Counted from the first letter of the stretch, positions 34,364-46,334 are shown. The stretch: 64,000 bases of DNA from Anaeramoeba flamelloides (GCA_027625915.1 JANTQA010000029.1:5642001-5706000); one strand, 5' to 3'. Notes: generated by a model not told the origin, from the sequence alone. Translations and numbers: made by a program.

Positions 34364-35005
34364 ATGTCTACAAAAATAAAAAAAGAAGGAACAGTTACCG
34401 TACGTACTAGACGTGTAATGAGTAACAGATTATTACGAAGAAAACAAATGATTATTGACATTCTTCACCCAGGTCTTGCTAATGTCTCAAAAGAAGAACT
34501 TAGGCAACGAGTTGGAAGAGTAAGATTCATATCCTTATACAAAATTTTTTTTTTTAAAAATTTTCCTTCGATTTCTTTTTTTTTAACTTTGCTTTTAATT
34601 TTTTTTTTGTTTTTTTTTCAAACCAACAAAAACAAAAATCAAATTTAAATTCACCAATCAACTGTCTTTTGAAAATCAAAATTAAAAACAATAAAAAAAC
34701 AAAAAAATCTTTTAAATTTGTATTTTTAGATGTACCATCTTAAAGATCCAAAGTGTGTTCAATTATTTGGATTCAAAACAGTTTATGGTGGCGGAAGAAG
34801 CTCAGGATTTTGTTTGATCTATGATGACGCTGAGTCCATGATGAAATTCGAACCTAAATACCGTTTAATTAGACTTGGACTTTTAGTCAAACCAGAAACA
34901 AACAGAAGAGCCAAAAAGGATCGTAAAAACAAAGGTAAAAAATTCAGAGGCAAATTCAAATTTGTTGGTGGAAAACCAAAAAAGAAAAAGAAAGATGATG
35001 ATTAA
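34364..35005 (+). CDS. RPS24: 40S ribosomal protein eS24 (RPS24), two exons
   Basis: The exons 34364-34519 and 34730-35005 give 143 residues with a phase-0 intron of 210 bases (GTAAGA...TTTTTAG). eS24 is a structural protein of the small ribosomal subunit. Family hallmarks are [40 protein letters not shown] and the [20 protein letters not shown] loop, followed by [11 protein letters not shown] and a lysine-rich C-terminus ending in acidic DDD. Length fits the eukaryotic family (about 130-145). The start ATG follows AAAACGA, and the short N-terminal extension (MSTKIKKEG) is lysine-rich. No anomalies were found. It stands alone, without neighbours of related function. Confidence 0.96.
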
Positions 35006-35626
35006 ATTTTTAATTGTACAAAAAAAACTAATGAAAAAAAAGAAAAAATATTTTTTTTTTTTTTTTATTTTATTTTATGCTTTTCTTTTTTCGAACCCAT
35101 ATCCCCAAACGATCATCTTTTCAAAAATACAAATAAAAACAAATATTTGAAAAGGGAATATTCAATCTCCAAAATTAATAATTAGAATTTATTATATTGA
35201 TTATCCGACAACAAATCTTCCAAAAATAAACATTAATCTTTTCATTTTTTTAAAAGAAACTTTTTTTTTACTTTTAGACTATCTACGAATATTTCGATTT
35301 TTAAGAGTGTGGTACTTGAGTAAATTGATCTTACAGATCCTTTTCAATTCATTCAGAACTTTTTTTTGCATCTTATGAGTTATAGTATTGAAAAGTAAAA
35401 TTAATATACTATTATTTTCCAATTAATAAATGAAAATTTTTATTTCAATTCCCAAAACGAATATTAATTATTACTGTTACAATCAAATTAGCAGATTAAA
35501 AATTTTGTCTCAGAGTTATTAAGGAAGTTTAATTTATTCTCTAAAAATATCATTTCTAAACGATGTTGAAAAAGATCTTTGGATTTTAATCAACTTATTA
35601 AGCTAGAAAAATATTTTGGGATATGA
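35006..35626. other. 3' flank of eS24, AT-rich spacer
   Basis: This contains an A-rich then T-rich stretch and an AATAAA near 35,130, a plausible polyadenylation signal for eS24. No gene. Confidence 0.4.
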
Positions 35627-36061
35627 CTGTTGTGGAAAAAAAGTGAAACTGGAAAAAAAGTTCAACACGGTTTTTAATTGGGAACCTTACTGAAAATGAA
35701 AAGTAAAATCAATAAAAAGAAGAAACCAATTAACTTCAAATAATAACCCATTATATTATTTTCAATCAACCCAACAAATACAATTTAAATCAACTTGATT
35801 TATCGAAATTGTTCTTGTAGTTTTGTAGATCTTAAAAATAGTCAATTTTTTGAACAAATTTTTAATAATTGATCAATCAAAGAAAAACCCCATACCAAAA
35901 GATAGTATTTAAAAAACTGTTATTGTGACGAATACTTCATTTTGTCTTTATTTATTTATTTATTCTTTTTTTCATTGATCTTAACTTTTCATTTTCAGTA
36001 ATGTTCCCAATTAAAAACCGTGTTGAACTTTTTTTCCAGTTTCACTTTTTTTCCACAATGG
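35627..36061. mobile_element. Harbinger-like MITE family A, copy 4 (best preserved)
   Basis: This 435-base element has terminal inverted repeats of about 55 bases that are almost perfect, starting CTGTTGTGGAAAAAAAGTG on the left and CCATTGTGGAAAAAAAGTG on the right (reverse complement). The arms continue through TTCAACACGGTTTTTAATTG. TGA flanks both sides (35,624-35,626 and 36,062-36,064). It is non-coding and probably the most recent insertion of the family here. Confidence 0.88.
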
Positions 36062-36512
36062 TGAACTAAAAATTTTCATTTTTTAATTGGAAAATAGTAG
36101 TATTGAAAAAAAAACCAGAAATGAAAATAATCTCAGATACGATTTTTAATTATGAATATTTGGAAAATTGTTGTATAATTGCAAAAATTTTAAAATCAAA
36201 TCCTTTTTATATATAAACAAATTTTTTATGAAAAAAGTAATAAACCAACCTCAAATTCATTAAAATGAGGTGTCTATAGAATACTCATTTAATTGTTTGT
36301 TCAAATAAGTAGATTTACTTATTTTGAAAAATATATGGATATTTATAGAGGTTTGCTTGGAATTTGGACAATGATAGTTTTTATTCTTGTTTTTTGATTG
36401 ATTTAAAATTGTTTTGAACAAGTGAGATTTCATTAGTCATCATTATAATAAGTTTTATAGTTATATTTTTTAAAGTTTAATTCTTAAATAAAATAAATTA
36501 TTGAGCAATTAA

Positions 36513-37193
36513 GGGTCGAGTCATTCCGGTAAATTTTTTTTTCTGAAATGGAAAAAAACTTTTTAGTAATTTTTATGAGGACCTAACACCAATCAAAAAC
36601 AAACCAACCTATGATGTACAATCGATCTTGAAAAAAAAACAACAACAAGATGATGACCTTTTTAGAAAAAAGATCTCAAAGAGCGACACTCAAATTCCAA
36701 TTAGAATGGTTGTCAATTACAATTTTGAAAAGAAACTATTTTAGTTTAGAAGTGTCACTCTTAGGTGCTTTTTGAGATCTCGGTGATTTTTTTTTTTTTT
36801 TTTTTCCTTTTTCAAATGAGTTATTTTTATTTCAAGAATATCACAATACCCTTACTTGGTCAAATTTAGAGGGCTACAAAATAACCACAATTCAGATTAA
36901 AATGAATCAAATTGATTGCTAACTTCAAGAAAGTAATTTGCTTTAAATTAAAGAAATTTAACCATTTGGAAATAGAAAATGAGAAAAGATGAATTTTTTT
37001 TTTTAAATTTTGATTTTTTGAAATTGAGAACACTTTCAAACTTATTTTTATTTTTTTGTCAAAGAGATCCAATGAAATTTTTTTTTTGTTATTTGAATTT
37101 TGTCATCAAAAAGAAAGGGTATTTCAGAATACCCTTTTTGGTCTCAGGTCACACCTTGAGGATGGAGCATTTTCACGGTAAATGACTAGACCC
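36513..37193. mobile_element. TTAA-flanked piggyBac-like MITE (681 bases)
   Basis: The left end GGGTCGAGTCATTCCGGTAA and the right end TTACCGTG-like, AATGACTAGACCC in inverse, form terminal repeats of about 23 bases. TTAA is present at both borders (36,509-36,512 and 37,194-37,197). The uninterrupted repeat copy at 62 kb has a single TTTAA at that site. There is no transposase frame. It contains family G sequence at 36,576-36,790. TTAA duplication is the hallmark of piggyBac transposition. Confidence 0.8.
36576..36790. repeat. MITE family G, copy 2, inside the TTAA element
   Basis: This is the reverse complement of 5,165-5,395. The blocks GATCTCAAAGAGCGACACTC and AGTGTCACTCTTAGGTGCTT form an inverted pair within it. 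Because the other copy is not within a TTAA element, this is either a nested insertion or cargo of the larger element. Confidence 0.6.
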
Positions 37194-37256
37194 TTAAAGA
37201 ACAATTTCCTTAATATTAACAATTAAAAAGTGTATCTGATTATTTCCATTTCAGGT

Positions 37257-40200
37257 ATTATTTTCAATACAATATTTCTTCAGTTAAACTTCAGTCAACA
37301 AGAAATTTTGGTCATTATTTTAATTTTTGTTGTAATTTAAATATTCTCTTATGAACCCAAAGTGTGTATTTTTTAAGATCATAATTAAAACTAAAAATGA
37401 ATAAAAATACCAAAATATATTAGAGAAAAAGACAATTTTGTTATAATCCAATTGATAATAAAGTCTACCAAATTATGAAATTTTTTTTATTATTTTTTTT
37501 TCGGAAGTGGAAAGATTTAACAAAATTGCCCATTTTTTGCCATAAATTCTAAATTTTATCTAGAGTTTTTTACTATGGTTATAATTTATGCATCATTATA
37601 AACCAGAGGAAAAATTTTATTTTAACAAATGAAAGAAAAAAAAAAACGGTTATTTTTAGAGAAAAAGAAAAAGAAAAGGACAAAATCAAAAAGATAAAAA
37701 TAATATCAAAAAAAAAAGGGAAAAAATATCTTAAAAGTACAATGTACACACTGAGTTTTGAACTTGTTAATGGTTGTTACTTTTTATGTTGATTATGATC
37801 GAAGATTTCAGGATCACTACATATTATCAACTTTTTACTTAATATAATACCTGCCCGAAGTTGATCTTATTTCAACACATAATTCCCCTTGAAAAAATAA
37901 TAGGATGCCATGTTAATTGATTAAAAAAAAAAAACTTTATGTATATTCTTTAATGAAAAATAATATCAAATTAAAAAAATCGTAATTTTTTAATCAGTTC
38001 ACTTTTGTAAATATGAATTTTGAAAAAAATAGAGTTTTTACAATTTTGGAGATAAATAAAGAGTTAGTTATGAATGGGATTTCTTCGGATTTAAAAAAGT
38101 AATATTTGATAAATTTTCTACTTTCCTTTCTTTTTTTCTCTTTTTGGTTCCAAATTATTTCTTTTCATTTCTCAACTTGAGATAAATGGATGAATTATCC
38201 AACCTATAAATATTCAAAGTAACCAATTATTAATGAATATTGTTTATCCGTTATTTATATGATCTGAACCTTTAATTAGTAATAAATAAATTACCCTGAT
38301 AATTCTATCCCATTCAATTTAAAAATAAAAACTTTGATACTCGAAAAAAAAAGATAAAGAAAGGGAATACAAATAATAATTAAAAACTATTTTTAGATAT
38401 TTAATTGTCAATTCTTTTGTTTTATAAGTGATTTTCGCAATTTTATTTAGTACAAAAATTTTGATACATAAAAAGTGAATTTTCCACTCAAATTAATAGG
38501 AAAGGTCTAATATAGCAAATTTAAGTACCGATTTGCTTTTTTTTTAATTATAATAAGTACACTGTATTTCATAGAAATAGTTTCTTGGAATTTTTTTCCT
38601 GTAAAATTAACAGAAGAGTAATTATTTTTTATTTTGATTTTGTTCGAATGTGGCAATTATTTAAAATTTTGTATAAATTTGAAAATTATGATTAAAAAAA
38701 AAAAAAAAAAAATACATATTAAATTTATCAAGAAACAATAACATTTGGTTATAAATTATCAAAATTCATCTTAAAAGTTTTTCTTTTTAAAAACTTGAAG
38801 AAATGAAAAAATTATTTTAATAGTACAAAAATAGCTAGTTTGTTATTAAAAAAATAAATCCAGTTCCACTTTGAAGACACAAACTTTTTCTGGAAATTTA
38901 AGAAAAAAAATGTTCAAAAATAATTCTAAATTAAAACTAAAAATTCAGATTTTAGGATTATAATTTGTTTTAAAAGAGATTTCGAAAAAATGGAGTCTTA
39001 ATTTAAGCTTTTTTTGTACCTTAAATATTGTTGAAAGTTTGTGTCATAAAAGTCGAAATGACTGTGAAGAAATATAATAAAAGGGAATTGCATTTAATTA
39101 ATTGTCAAAAAAATAATTATTGTTTCTAGTCTTGCGAAATTGAAAAGGGAAAATTGTATTTTTTATGAAATTTTTGAATAAATACAGTTTTTTAGAGTTA
39201 GTTTAAACTAAAAAAAAGTTCAAAACAATAATTTTTTTCAAAAATAAGAAATAAAATTAAATCTGAAAAATCAAAAGAAACAAAAAAAAAAATAAATATA
39301 ATAAAATAAAAGGAAAATACAAGACTGGTACATTTTGAGGACCCTGTGGCTATAAAAACATCACTATTAACTTCGTTAGAAAAATCAAAAAAAAAAAAAA
39401 AAAATAAAATAAAATAAAAAAAAACGGCATGAAACTGAAAAATGAAGTACATTAAAATTTCAATGTATTACCAGACTTCTTTTAAACATTATTTTAAGAA
39501 TGTGTTCTATTTTAAAAGGGTTTGATCTAATTTATATATTATTTAAAAATCCAAAATTTAGATTAATTTTCAAATTCTTTATAAAAAAAATAATAGTATA
39601 ATTATTTTGATGATATAATAAGGGTGTCTTTAATTCGACCTTTTTACCCCAACCCCTTCGTTTTTATTAAGAATTTTTTAAAACGTTATAATATTGTTTT
39701 TCTTGTCAACTAGAATAAAAAAAAACATAATTTTACAACTCTTTGATCATCCTTAAATTAAAATTCTTTTAAATTGGTTTTGTGAGAAAGATATTGTATT
39801 TCAATTCTAGAGGCGTTTAAAATATTAACCACCCTTCAATTATTTGATTTTTTGATTGTTTTGATCTTTTTAAAATCCGAGAATTTTCAGCTTGTTTGAA
39901 TTTTATCTTATGAAATATGTTTCAAATGATGTTTTTTGAAAAGTGTCTAATTGAATGTTTTTTTTTTGTTTTCTAAGATATGTAATATAATTTAATCTTT
40001 TGTGAAATTTTAAAATATTTATATTATTTATTTATTTCGAGAAAGGAGCAATTAAAGAAAATTTCTCAAATAAAAAAAAAATGGAAAATTTTTCAAATAT
40101 TTGAAAAAAATTTTAATAGTAGATCCATTTGATAAAAAATATTGCAATGAAAATTACATTTTTTGTAATTTTAATGGGTAAACAATGTAATATAAAAACA

Positions 40201-40525
40201 AACAAATAAGTCAATTATGATAGGTTTCTAAATATTAACAATGAAAATTGGGGATATTGTTAGAAAAAAATCAACTGTTTTGGTATTCAATATCCAATTT
40301 AAATTGTTATTCTTTATACGTTTGAATACTTCCTAGTAAGTTTTGAAGTGTTGTTCTTTTAGCACTATTTGTTATATTAAATATTTTTTTTTATTTTGTT
40401 TTTTATTTTTTTTTGATTTCTTTAATGAATTTTTTATAGATTTAAAGAATGGTTAACAATCCTAACTTTGTCAGATATTGATGGTTTTAAAATAACAACA
40501 ACTTTTATTCAATTTAATTCTACTG
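37257..40525. other. AT-rich spacer, no gene seen
   Basis: There is a purine-rich tract near 37,620-37,730. An 84-codon minus-strand open stretch at 39,198-39,452 is F-rich and without a domain. No repeat relationship was recognised in these 3.3 kb. Confidence 0.35.
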
Positions 40526-40995
40526 TAGTCAAAATAACCCGCGTAAAAAAATATAATGCGTGTTTGAAAATAAAAAGCGTGTTTTTTTGTTATAGTTGAC
40601 CAATACATTAACCAATCAAAGAAACCAATAATAAATCCTAAAAAATATGGTATTGGTTTCTTAAAGTTCTATTATTTAAAAAGAAATTCAAAAAATAAAG
40701 GATCAAATTGCAAAATTTATCTCCAAAAATAGAGTAAATTTGTAAGAAAATTTTAATCATAAAAAAAACAAAAAATTTCAAAAAAATTGAGAATATTATG
40801 GAAAATTTTCAACTATTTACATGAATAATTTAAATTTTACTTTAAATATCAAGGGGTTTACTTTCAAAATTGATTTGAACTTAGGTATACTATTTGATAG
40901 TAGATTGGATGTTGCCTTGGTACAAGAATAAAAAAAAGCACGGATAATATTTTGAAACACGGATTATAGTCGTTTGTCACGCATAATTTTGATCA
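40526..40995. mobile_element. MITE family C, copy 2
   Basis: This 470-base element is colinear with 13,630-14,100. The ends are TAGTCAAAATAACCCGCG and, inverted, TGATCAAAATTATGCGTG. The inverted repeats continue for about 60 bases with several GCGTG motifs. CTG is present on both sides (40,523-40,525 and 40,996-40,998). It is non-coding. Confidence 0.82.
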
Positions 40996-41459
40996 CTGTA
41001 TTGATTTTGAATTTAAAGAAAATAATTTGTTTCAAATCAAAGAAATCATACACTTTGGTAATCTGAAATAATACACAATTGTTTTTTGTTTATCAACATT
41101 TGATTTTTTTAAATCGGAAATGTTTGAATTTTTTTTTTTTAATTCGGCTTTTCTGTGAATAAGATCCTTGAGTATTGTTTTTTTGTAAATTGAATTTTTT
41201 GGAATTCAGAACTATTGAATCTTTTTTTTGTGGTACATTTTTATTGATGATGAGAATCCTTTTACTTTTTTTATTCTATTAGCATTTTTTTCTTTGAGTA
41301 ACTTTGAAACTTTTTTTTTGTTTTGATATTCAAATATTTCAATAAAATAAAAGTTTAATTTCACAATAACTTTTTTGGGAGTTGACTAACCATTGGTTGT
41401 GTAGAAAAAAAAACACAGAAGTGTCTAGACCCCTAAGATTTCAAATACTGTTAATTGTA

Positions 41460-41655
41460 TAATAAAAAGATCAAAATTTTCATTCGGCTTTCCAAAAATA
41501 AAAAACACATCTCAATAATTAATATCAAACATCAAAAATCATCAATTCTCAAAGGGGAATTAATGATTTAAGCTGATTTTAAGAAATAAAAGTTCGAAAT
41601 CTAACATGTTTAATAAAATCTTTTTTTGGAAAAGCTGAATGAAAATTTTGTTCCA
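41460..41655. mobile_element. tiny MITE family I, copy 1
   Basis: It is about 195 bases with inverted ends of about 30 bases: GATCAAAATTTTCATTCGGC followed by TTTCCAAAAA, mirrored by TTTTGGAAAAGCTGAATGAA. Confidence 0.65.
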
Positions 41656-41761
41656 TTGATTTTAAAACAAATAGTAAATTATTTTCTATATCTCTTCTTA
41701 TTCGTAACAAAAATAAGAAAGTTCAATTATTTGAAAAAGAGTAAAATACTATTTGTTGCAA

Positions 41762-41958
41762 AATAAAAGAACCTTAATTTTCATTTAGCTTTTCAAAAAA
41801 AGATTTTTAAAATCGTGGAACTTTTCAATTTTTTTGCAACTGAAAATCCGCTTCATTTATTAGTTTTCTTTTTTAGAATTGGAGACTTTGTAATTTTATT
41901 GTAATTCTTTGAAGGGATTTTTTTTTGCAAAGCTGAATGAAAATTTGGATCTATTTTT
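41762..41958. mobile_element. tiny MITE family I, copy 2
   Basis: It has the same ends as the neighbouring copy (TTTTCATTTAGCTTTTCAAA left; GCAAAGCTGAATGAAAATTT right) and lies about 100 bases downstream of it. Confidence 0.65.
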
Positions 41959-43250
41959 TTCTCAATTAAAAGTGAAGGGTCACTATTAAAACATATTCAA
42001 CCCTTTTAGCCAAACACAACCAATTATAATCTTTAATTAACTTGGACTAATTTTCAAAAAAAAAAACCTTATTTACATTTTGGATGACTTTACCTAAAAC
42101 CCCAAAACAAAAACAAAATTAACCCCGGATCAGTATGGTCTACCAATTTGAAAATTTTATTTGGGTTTCTTATTTTTCTCACTTTGAAACAAATTTTTTT
42201 AATATGATTTCCTTTTTTAAAATAAATTCTCTTTTTAAAGGCCAGTTAAAGGTCTTTTTCAGTATTGTATCTAATTTTTCAACTTAAAAGAATTACGGGA
42301 AAAGAGATCTAGATATTCTAAAAATTTATAGGTTTTTTTGTAAATTTTAAATTTTCGCAAAAAGACAAGTTTTTTTTTCAAATTCTGATCAGACTTTATA
42401 AAAGTATTCTCAAATTACAGAAAAGTTTACAAATATACCAATATCAACTATAGTGGGGTTCTGTATGAAGTAATCAAATAGGATGTTAAATTCACTATTT
42501 TCTTTTTAGGAAATTTCCCAAAAGTTGTGGGATCTTTATTACTTTTATAAAAAACCAAAAATTTTGTAATATTTTTACTTTTCCCTTACTTAGAATAAAT
42601 TAAAGTGTTTTTAAGCATTGTAAAATCCCATTTAGTTCTCTTTATCAAAAAGATAAATAGTATGGAATCAAAATTTTAAAATATTTGAATTTGATCAATT
42701 GGGATTTTTCTTTTACAGATTTTCGTTTGTTAGATTTACAAAAGATGGGGTTTCTTTCTGATTTCTGAAAATAGAGATGACAGTTCTCACAACTGGAATT
42801 ATATTTGAAAAAGTATTGTTATGAGTTCTTTACATATTTCCAAAAAATAATTCACTAAAATTCTTGGGTTTGAAATGTTCAACTTTGATCTGCAAATTCA
42901 ATGATAGTCTTCTTTGTTTTGCTTTCTTTGCAAAATTATTCTAATTTTTTGAGGTGAAAATGTGATTTTACATGTAAGATAATAAAAGTTGATTTGGTTA
43001 GTTGTTTGGGAGAAAATAGTGAAATTCGGAACATTTTAATATGTGATTTTCCCAAGTTTTTGGGTAAAAATTAAGAATTAAAAGGAAAATAATTTATTAT
43101 TTTGTGAATTACAAATTTGAAAATAATCGGAAAGATCAGACTGAAAATAAGAAATACGAACATTTGATTTACTTGTAAAACATTTTTATTTCTTTTTTTT
43201 CTTTTTTTATCTTTTTTTAATTGAACTTACGGAACACAATAACTTTTCGA

Positions 43251-46200
43251 ATGGATTTAAATGACTACAAAAACCTCAGACTTTTAAAAAAGTATAACCA
43301 CATTCAAATCTATTCTGCAACCCATTCGGAAACACAAACCAAAGTAAGTCCATTAATTTTTTTTTTTTTTTTAATATTGAGTAAAAATTTCTCTTTTGTT
43401 TTTTTTTTTTTTTCACCATTTTTCGATTTTTACAAACAATCTCAAAGGTAACAGTTTACCAAATCGACAAAATTCGGAATTTGTGTGATACAATATTTAA
43501 GGATTTCAACAAAAAATTACGAATTGCTAAACGATTGTCACATGAAAATTTTATCCACATTTATAGATCTTTTCAAGATCTTCACTCTACATATGTTGTA
43601 TGTGAACACTTTGAAGGGATTCAACTTAACGAATGGTATCTTAAAAACGGGCCAATTGATAATTTGAATGATTTCAAAAAGCTGCTTTTTCAGTTGATTT
43701 CTGGTAATTTCTCATTTCAGTTTTTTTTTTTTAATAATTCTTTTTTCAACTTTTTATGTTTCCATTCTGAATGAAATAAAAAAAAACAATCTGACTATTT
43801 CTATAATATCCTTTTTTTTTTTTATAGTCTTCACTTATTTGCAAAAGAAACAATTTTATCAGTGCAATTTGAACCCACAAATTATTTTGATTGACGATCA
43901 CTTAAACCTCAAAATTAATTGGGTTAGTGTTTCTGATCCGTCTTCGGAACAAGATCCAAAACATGTCAAAAAAAGAATAAAAGAAATTTCGGTGAAAACC
44001 AAATTGGAAAAGACAAACAAACAAACAATAGAGAAGGTAAAGAAACGAACCAACACAAAAAAACAGGATGAAAAAGAAGAAGAATTGGTTGTATTGGAAA
44101 CAGAGTCTACAAACCCTAATTTATTTTGCTCAGGTTTTGCTATTAATAAAAATAAAAATTCGCAGAATGTCAACACAAAATCTGACCTATGGTCTTTAGG
44201 TTTTTGTTTGTACTGTTTAGTTCAGGAAAACAACAAAGACTTTTCTCAAATTTATCAAGACTTAATTGAAGGATCCAATCTTGGTGAATTCTCTTTCCCC
44301 AGTTTTGTACCCAATTGTCTCCGAAATCTGTTTTCAAAATTACTAGAAAACAATCACAAGAAAAGACTAAAACTTGATGAATTAAAATTATTCTTAAATA
44401 TTAATAAATTACAAGAACAAGAACAAGAACAACAACAACAACGACAAGAACAAGAACAAGAACAAGATCTAAAACAAAACCAAAAACAACCAAAAAACGA
44501 AAGACTTGACTCCAAAACTTTAATTGAAATGAAAAAACTTGGTTTCGATCCAGAATTAATTAGTGAACAGATGTTAAATAACCAAAGAAACAAAATTACC
44601 GAGATTTATAAATTATTAGTAAAAAAACAAAAGGAAACCGGAAAGGATATTAATTCCCAAACCAATGTCAAAAAAACGGAAACAAAGACAAATGAATTCG
44701 GCAACCTTACTAACCAAAAAGAAAACGAAACATTCGGGGAAAAAGAAAAGCACAAATTAACCCAAAAAAATAAAATATGTAACCAAGGCTTGCAAATTAA
44801 AAATGATGGTCTTCTTATTAAACACCAAGAAACTGACAACAATAAAGACTTTCCAATTCCAAACAACAAAAATAATACTAATCATGAGAGCAAAACAACA
44901 AGCGAAAAATTGACAAGTCTGTGTGAAAACAATTTTAGTAACAAATCAATAAACACACAGCTGGATTTTAATGAATCTAAAACAATAACCCAAAGTAATA
45001 GCGGATCAAATTCAGATAACTCGATACTTAGTATATTGAAATTTCATTCACTGGGTGAAGAAAGCATCTCAAGTGATTGCATACAATTATTAAAAGATAT
45101 CCAAAGAGAGAAAAAAAAGTATTCTAATTTGGAAAATGAATTTGATTTCGATATTGAAAAGAACGACGATATCTTTTTTGATTTTGGGAATGATTCCAAA
45201 GATTCTATTAATAACCACAAAGACAGCTCTGGGGGTGATATGCCAACAAACTCAAATAAAAAATTTTTATTAATAAATAATAACAATGCTAACAACCAAT
45301 ATCAAAAAGAAATGGAAAAAGAAAGAAAGAGAAAAAAGGAAAAATCGACAAATATTGACAACGAAATCAAAAATAAAAGCAAATGTATTGAAATCAAAAC
45401 AGAGAAACTATTGCCTCGGGATAGGAAATCGAAATATAAAAAAAAAAAACACACAAAAAAAGTAGATTATGAAGAAGAAAAGAAAATAAAATTATTGAAA
45501 AAAATTTATCAACCTTATCTTAATAAAGTGATCAAAACAAATAATAATGAAGAAACGAGTTATAACCAATTTTCGCCCTTGCAATTATCTAGAATGCGAA
45601 GGAAATCCCAAGGCAAACCCAATTCAAGCCAAAATAATCATTTCAAATATAGCGATTTCATTAACAACAACAACAACATTAAAAACAACAACACAGACAA
45701 AAACAAAAACAAGAACACCAGCAAAGCATACAGCATAAACAAAAACACAAACAACTACACCATAAAAAGCAGGAATAAGTTAATGTTTAATAATAGCTCA
45801 CATCAAATTAATTTCCAACAATCAACAAATAATATCGATTTTTTTGGAGATCATCAAAAGAATTCTTTTTTAACAATTGAAAAACGAAATAATCACCAAC
45901 TCTATTCAAAGACAACAAACACTAACCACTTCCCCCTTTACCACTCAATGAACTACCAGCCTTTGTTCACTTATCAATACAATGAGAAACATAAAAAAAA
46001 ATATTTGGGTGACCCAAATAACAACGAAGAGAATGAAATTATTAATATTGTGGAACTATTGAAATCAACAGTTTCTCGTCTGCCAAGAACAAAAATTATT
46101 CAAAATTACTGTAAAATATTTAATGATCTTGGCATCAAACAAAAAAAAATTGCAAAATACACTCTACGATGCCAAGCTAATTTTAAATCAGAAATTATCC

Positions 46201-46334
46201 ACTTTGAACTACGTGTTTTAAAATCAAAAAATGAAAAGGGTGTAAACCAAATACATTTGAAAAGATTAAACTGTAACCTATGGAATTTTTATGCCTTTTG
46301 GAAATTTGTGAATAGTTATATAAATTTTAAATAA
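43251..46334 (+). CDS. CAMKL-type pseudokinase with UBA-like and KA1-like regions, three exons
   Basis: The exons 43251-43343, 43448-43703 and 43828-46334 give 951 residues. The kinase fold is traceable from residue 1 to about 290: MDLNDYKNLRLLKKY start, RIAKRLSHENFIHIYRSF (alpha-C to beta-4), YVVCEHFEGIQL hinge, KSDLWSLGFCLYCLV (subdomain IX) and LLENNHKKRLKLDEL (XI). All catalytic signatures are replaced: no glycine loop, VTVYQIDK has Tyr for the VAIK lysine, QCNLNPQI stands for HRDLKPEN, and INWVSVS for the DFG site. A Q/E tract, then a UBA-like segment (MKKLGFDPELISEQMLNNQR, about 345-385), follows. About 450 residues of N/K-rich low complexity precede a C-terminal KA1-like region (about 850-951, LNCNLWNFYAFWKFVNSY). 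The layout recalls SNF1/MARK relatives. Likely regulatory rather than catalytic (inference). Confidence 0.85.
44410..44475 (+). repeat. CAAGAA tandem repeat (Gln/Glu tract) in pseudokinase
   Basis: In-frame CAAGAACAAGAA units encode a QEQEQEQQQQRQEQ-type tract between the kinase-like fold and the UBA-like segment. Confidence 0.85.

Larger units (their letters stand above)
36175..37256. repeat. dispersed repeat K, copy 1, split by an insertion
   Basis: The parts 36,175-36,508 and 37,198-37,256 together are colinear with 62,546-62,932. Shared blocks are TCAAATCCTTTTTATA, GGTGTCTATAGAATACT, TCTTGTTTTTTGATTGATT and, right of the insertion, AATAACAATTAAAAA in the uninterrupted copy. The 681-base element at 36,513-37,193 interrupts it at a TTAA. 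Confidence 0.8.
40996..43250. other. upstream spacer of pseudokinase gene
   Basis: Apart from the two small MITEs at 41.46-41.96 kb I see no gene. T-rich sequence directly precedes the start codon at 43,251. Confidence 0.35.

Noticed and set aside
39198-39452. 84-codon minus-strand open stretch (SDVFIATGSSKCTSLVF).
   Set aside because: Only about 20 codons look non-random, surrounded by F runs; no splice partners found.
43898-45295. Several minus-strand open stretches rich in S, F and C.
   Set aside because: Mirror frames of the K/N/Q-rich pseudokinase coding sequence.
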